From Clostridiales bacterium (GTDB lineage: Bacteria; Bacillota; Clostridia; Oscillospirales; CAG-382): a stretch of DNA of 61,607 nucleotides. This document shows positions 61,052-61,607 of the stretch, piece by piece. Within the stretch, counting starts at the first letter, position 1, and the number at the start of each line of letters is the position of its first letter. The notes below the pieces were generated by a model that was given only the letters and a program-made list of their open reading frames with translations, searched no databases and was not told where the DNA came from. Both the position numbers and the translations under genes were made by a program. The DNA is taken from assembly GCA_003452915.1 (NCBI GenBank), contig DMMZ01000045.1, positions 1 to 61,607 on the forward strand, read 5' to 3'.

Positions 61052-61225
61052 TCATTTTTTATTATTTTCTAAAATAGATATTAAATGTCCAATTCCATAA
61101 ATTATTAATCCCAAAGAAATTATAATAAGTATAAATACAGGAGCAAAATGATTATATGGACTTTTTAAAGAAATATAAGCAAATATACTCAAGAATGAGA
61201 TTATAATTCCTAGTAGTTTTAGCAC
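61052..61225 (-). CDS. Small two-helix membrane protein
   Basis: A 57-residue ORF starts at GTG 61223-61225 and ends at TGA 61052-61054. It has two hydrophobic segments (GIIISFLSIFAYISL and FILIIISLGLIIYGIGHLI) and an ENNKK end. A GGCGGTGAT site lies ~18 nt upstream, so the start is uncertain. The stop lies just before the ribosome site of the 404-residue secreted protein, so the two probably form an operon. Confidence 0.5.
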   Translation of the reverse strand: MLKLLGIIISFLSIFAYISLKSPYNHFAPVFILIIISLGLIIYGIGHLISILENNKK

Positions 61226-61607
61226 TATACTTATATCGAATCACCGCCTAACTTATTTCAAAACATTCAAATGAATTTAAATAATATTCATATAATATTT
61301 TTATTTTATGATTAAATCGCTATTATTTTTTTAAAAGAATGAATGTATTCATTTTTCATCACCACCTATTATAATTTTAAAACTATAGCATTCATTTGAA
61401 TATTATGTTGTTCCTTTCAAACCATCTACAAATTATATTTTATACCTCGTTTTTATATCATAGTTGATAAAAAACGATTCTTTTAATTACTAGGATTTAT
61501 GTCCTCCCTGCACGTAAAACTACTTGGTAAACTCTTTAAATTTATCTCAACATAAGGAGAATATAATGAATTATCAGATGATGTAAATACTCTGTAAGTA
61601 TTATTGT
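61226..61607. other. AT-rich terminal region, no clear gene
   Basis: Two 12-bp inverted copies (ATTCAAATGAAT at 61265-61276 and ATTCATTTGAAT at 61390-61401) flank short ORFs only. On the minus strand GGTGGTG precedes a 15-codon ORF near 61360. At 61572 GGAGAATATAATG starts a 6-codon ORF. The window ends before any gene can be judged. Confidence 0.4.

Noticed and set aside
1..61607. CRISPR arrays, integrases, transposases, rRNA and tRNA genes.
   Set aside because: I read both strands for regular spacers, cloverleaf-like ends and recombinase motifs and found none that I could support.

Overview
The window is an A+T-rich chromosomal segment of a spore-forming, Gram-positive anaerobe of the class Clostridia, most likely an Oscillospiraceae/Ruminococcaceae-type gut bacterium. 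The reasons are the gyrB-gyrA pair, a six-gene Rnf complex with a D-lactate dehydrogenase, the ylmE-sepF-ylmG-divIVA-ileS-lspA-rluD division cluster, a GerA-type germinant receptor gene, lipoproteins, a serpin and AAAGG-type ribosome binding sites. I saw no rRNA, tRNA, CRISPR array, integrase or intact insertion sequence.

Layout. 1-5.2 kb: gyrB end, gyrA, a phosphopantetheinyl transferase, a lipoprotein. 5.2-10.6 kb: a nucleotidyltransferase/mutase-like fusion (minus strand), ribF, a DacF-like protein, secG. 10.6-14 kb: an aromatic operon (DAHP synthase, prephenate dehydrogenase) behind a tyrosine-rich leader peptide and attenuator, then a degenerate histidine-kinase-like gene. 14-16.4 kb: a cobalamin riboswitch driving a DUF4430 protein and an ECF S component, then nrdR. 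16.4-22.5 kb: a degenerate M23 protein, a reduced gerA locus, an oxidoreductase behind a tandem RNA element. 22.5-35 kb: regulators, an anion permease, an HPr-like protein, a DUF4855 protein, a yerC-methyltransferase pair, a MerR regulator, a U32 protein, a purine permease, dapA. 35.7-48 kb: queA, miaA, the division cluster, ileS with an in-frame stop, lspA, rluD, split transketolase. 47.8-52.8 kb: a Nif3-like gene, rqcH, a flavin reductase, rlmH, a lipoprotein serpin. 53.5-59.7 kb: rnfCDGEAB and D-lactate dehydrogenase. 59.8 kb to the end: AT-rich accessory genes of unknown function.

The strongest unexpected signals are in RNA. (1) A 31-residue leader peptide with seven Tyr codons is followed by mutually exclusive antiterminator and terminator helices ahead of the Tyr-branch genes; this is ribosome-mediated attenuation by its layout. 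(2) A structured 5'-UTR cassette occurs four times, in front of a gerA-like gene, yerC, dapA and divIVA. Its helices are kept while their sequences change, and it ends at the ribosome binding site. (3) A compact stem element is duplicated in tandem at the start of the oxidoreductase transcript. (4) A 17-bp helix hides the ribosome binding site downstream of the cobalamin aptamer.

A second theme is loss of catalytic residues in otherwise intact genes: a DacF-like protein without SxxK, SxN or KTG, an M23 protein without zinc ligands, a mutase domain without its catalytic loop, an HPr-like protein without His15 and a histidine-kinase-like protein without G-boxes. Finally, ileS carries a TAA at the codon for a conserved Lys, with the frame otherwise open.
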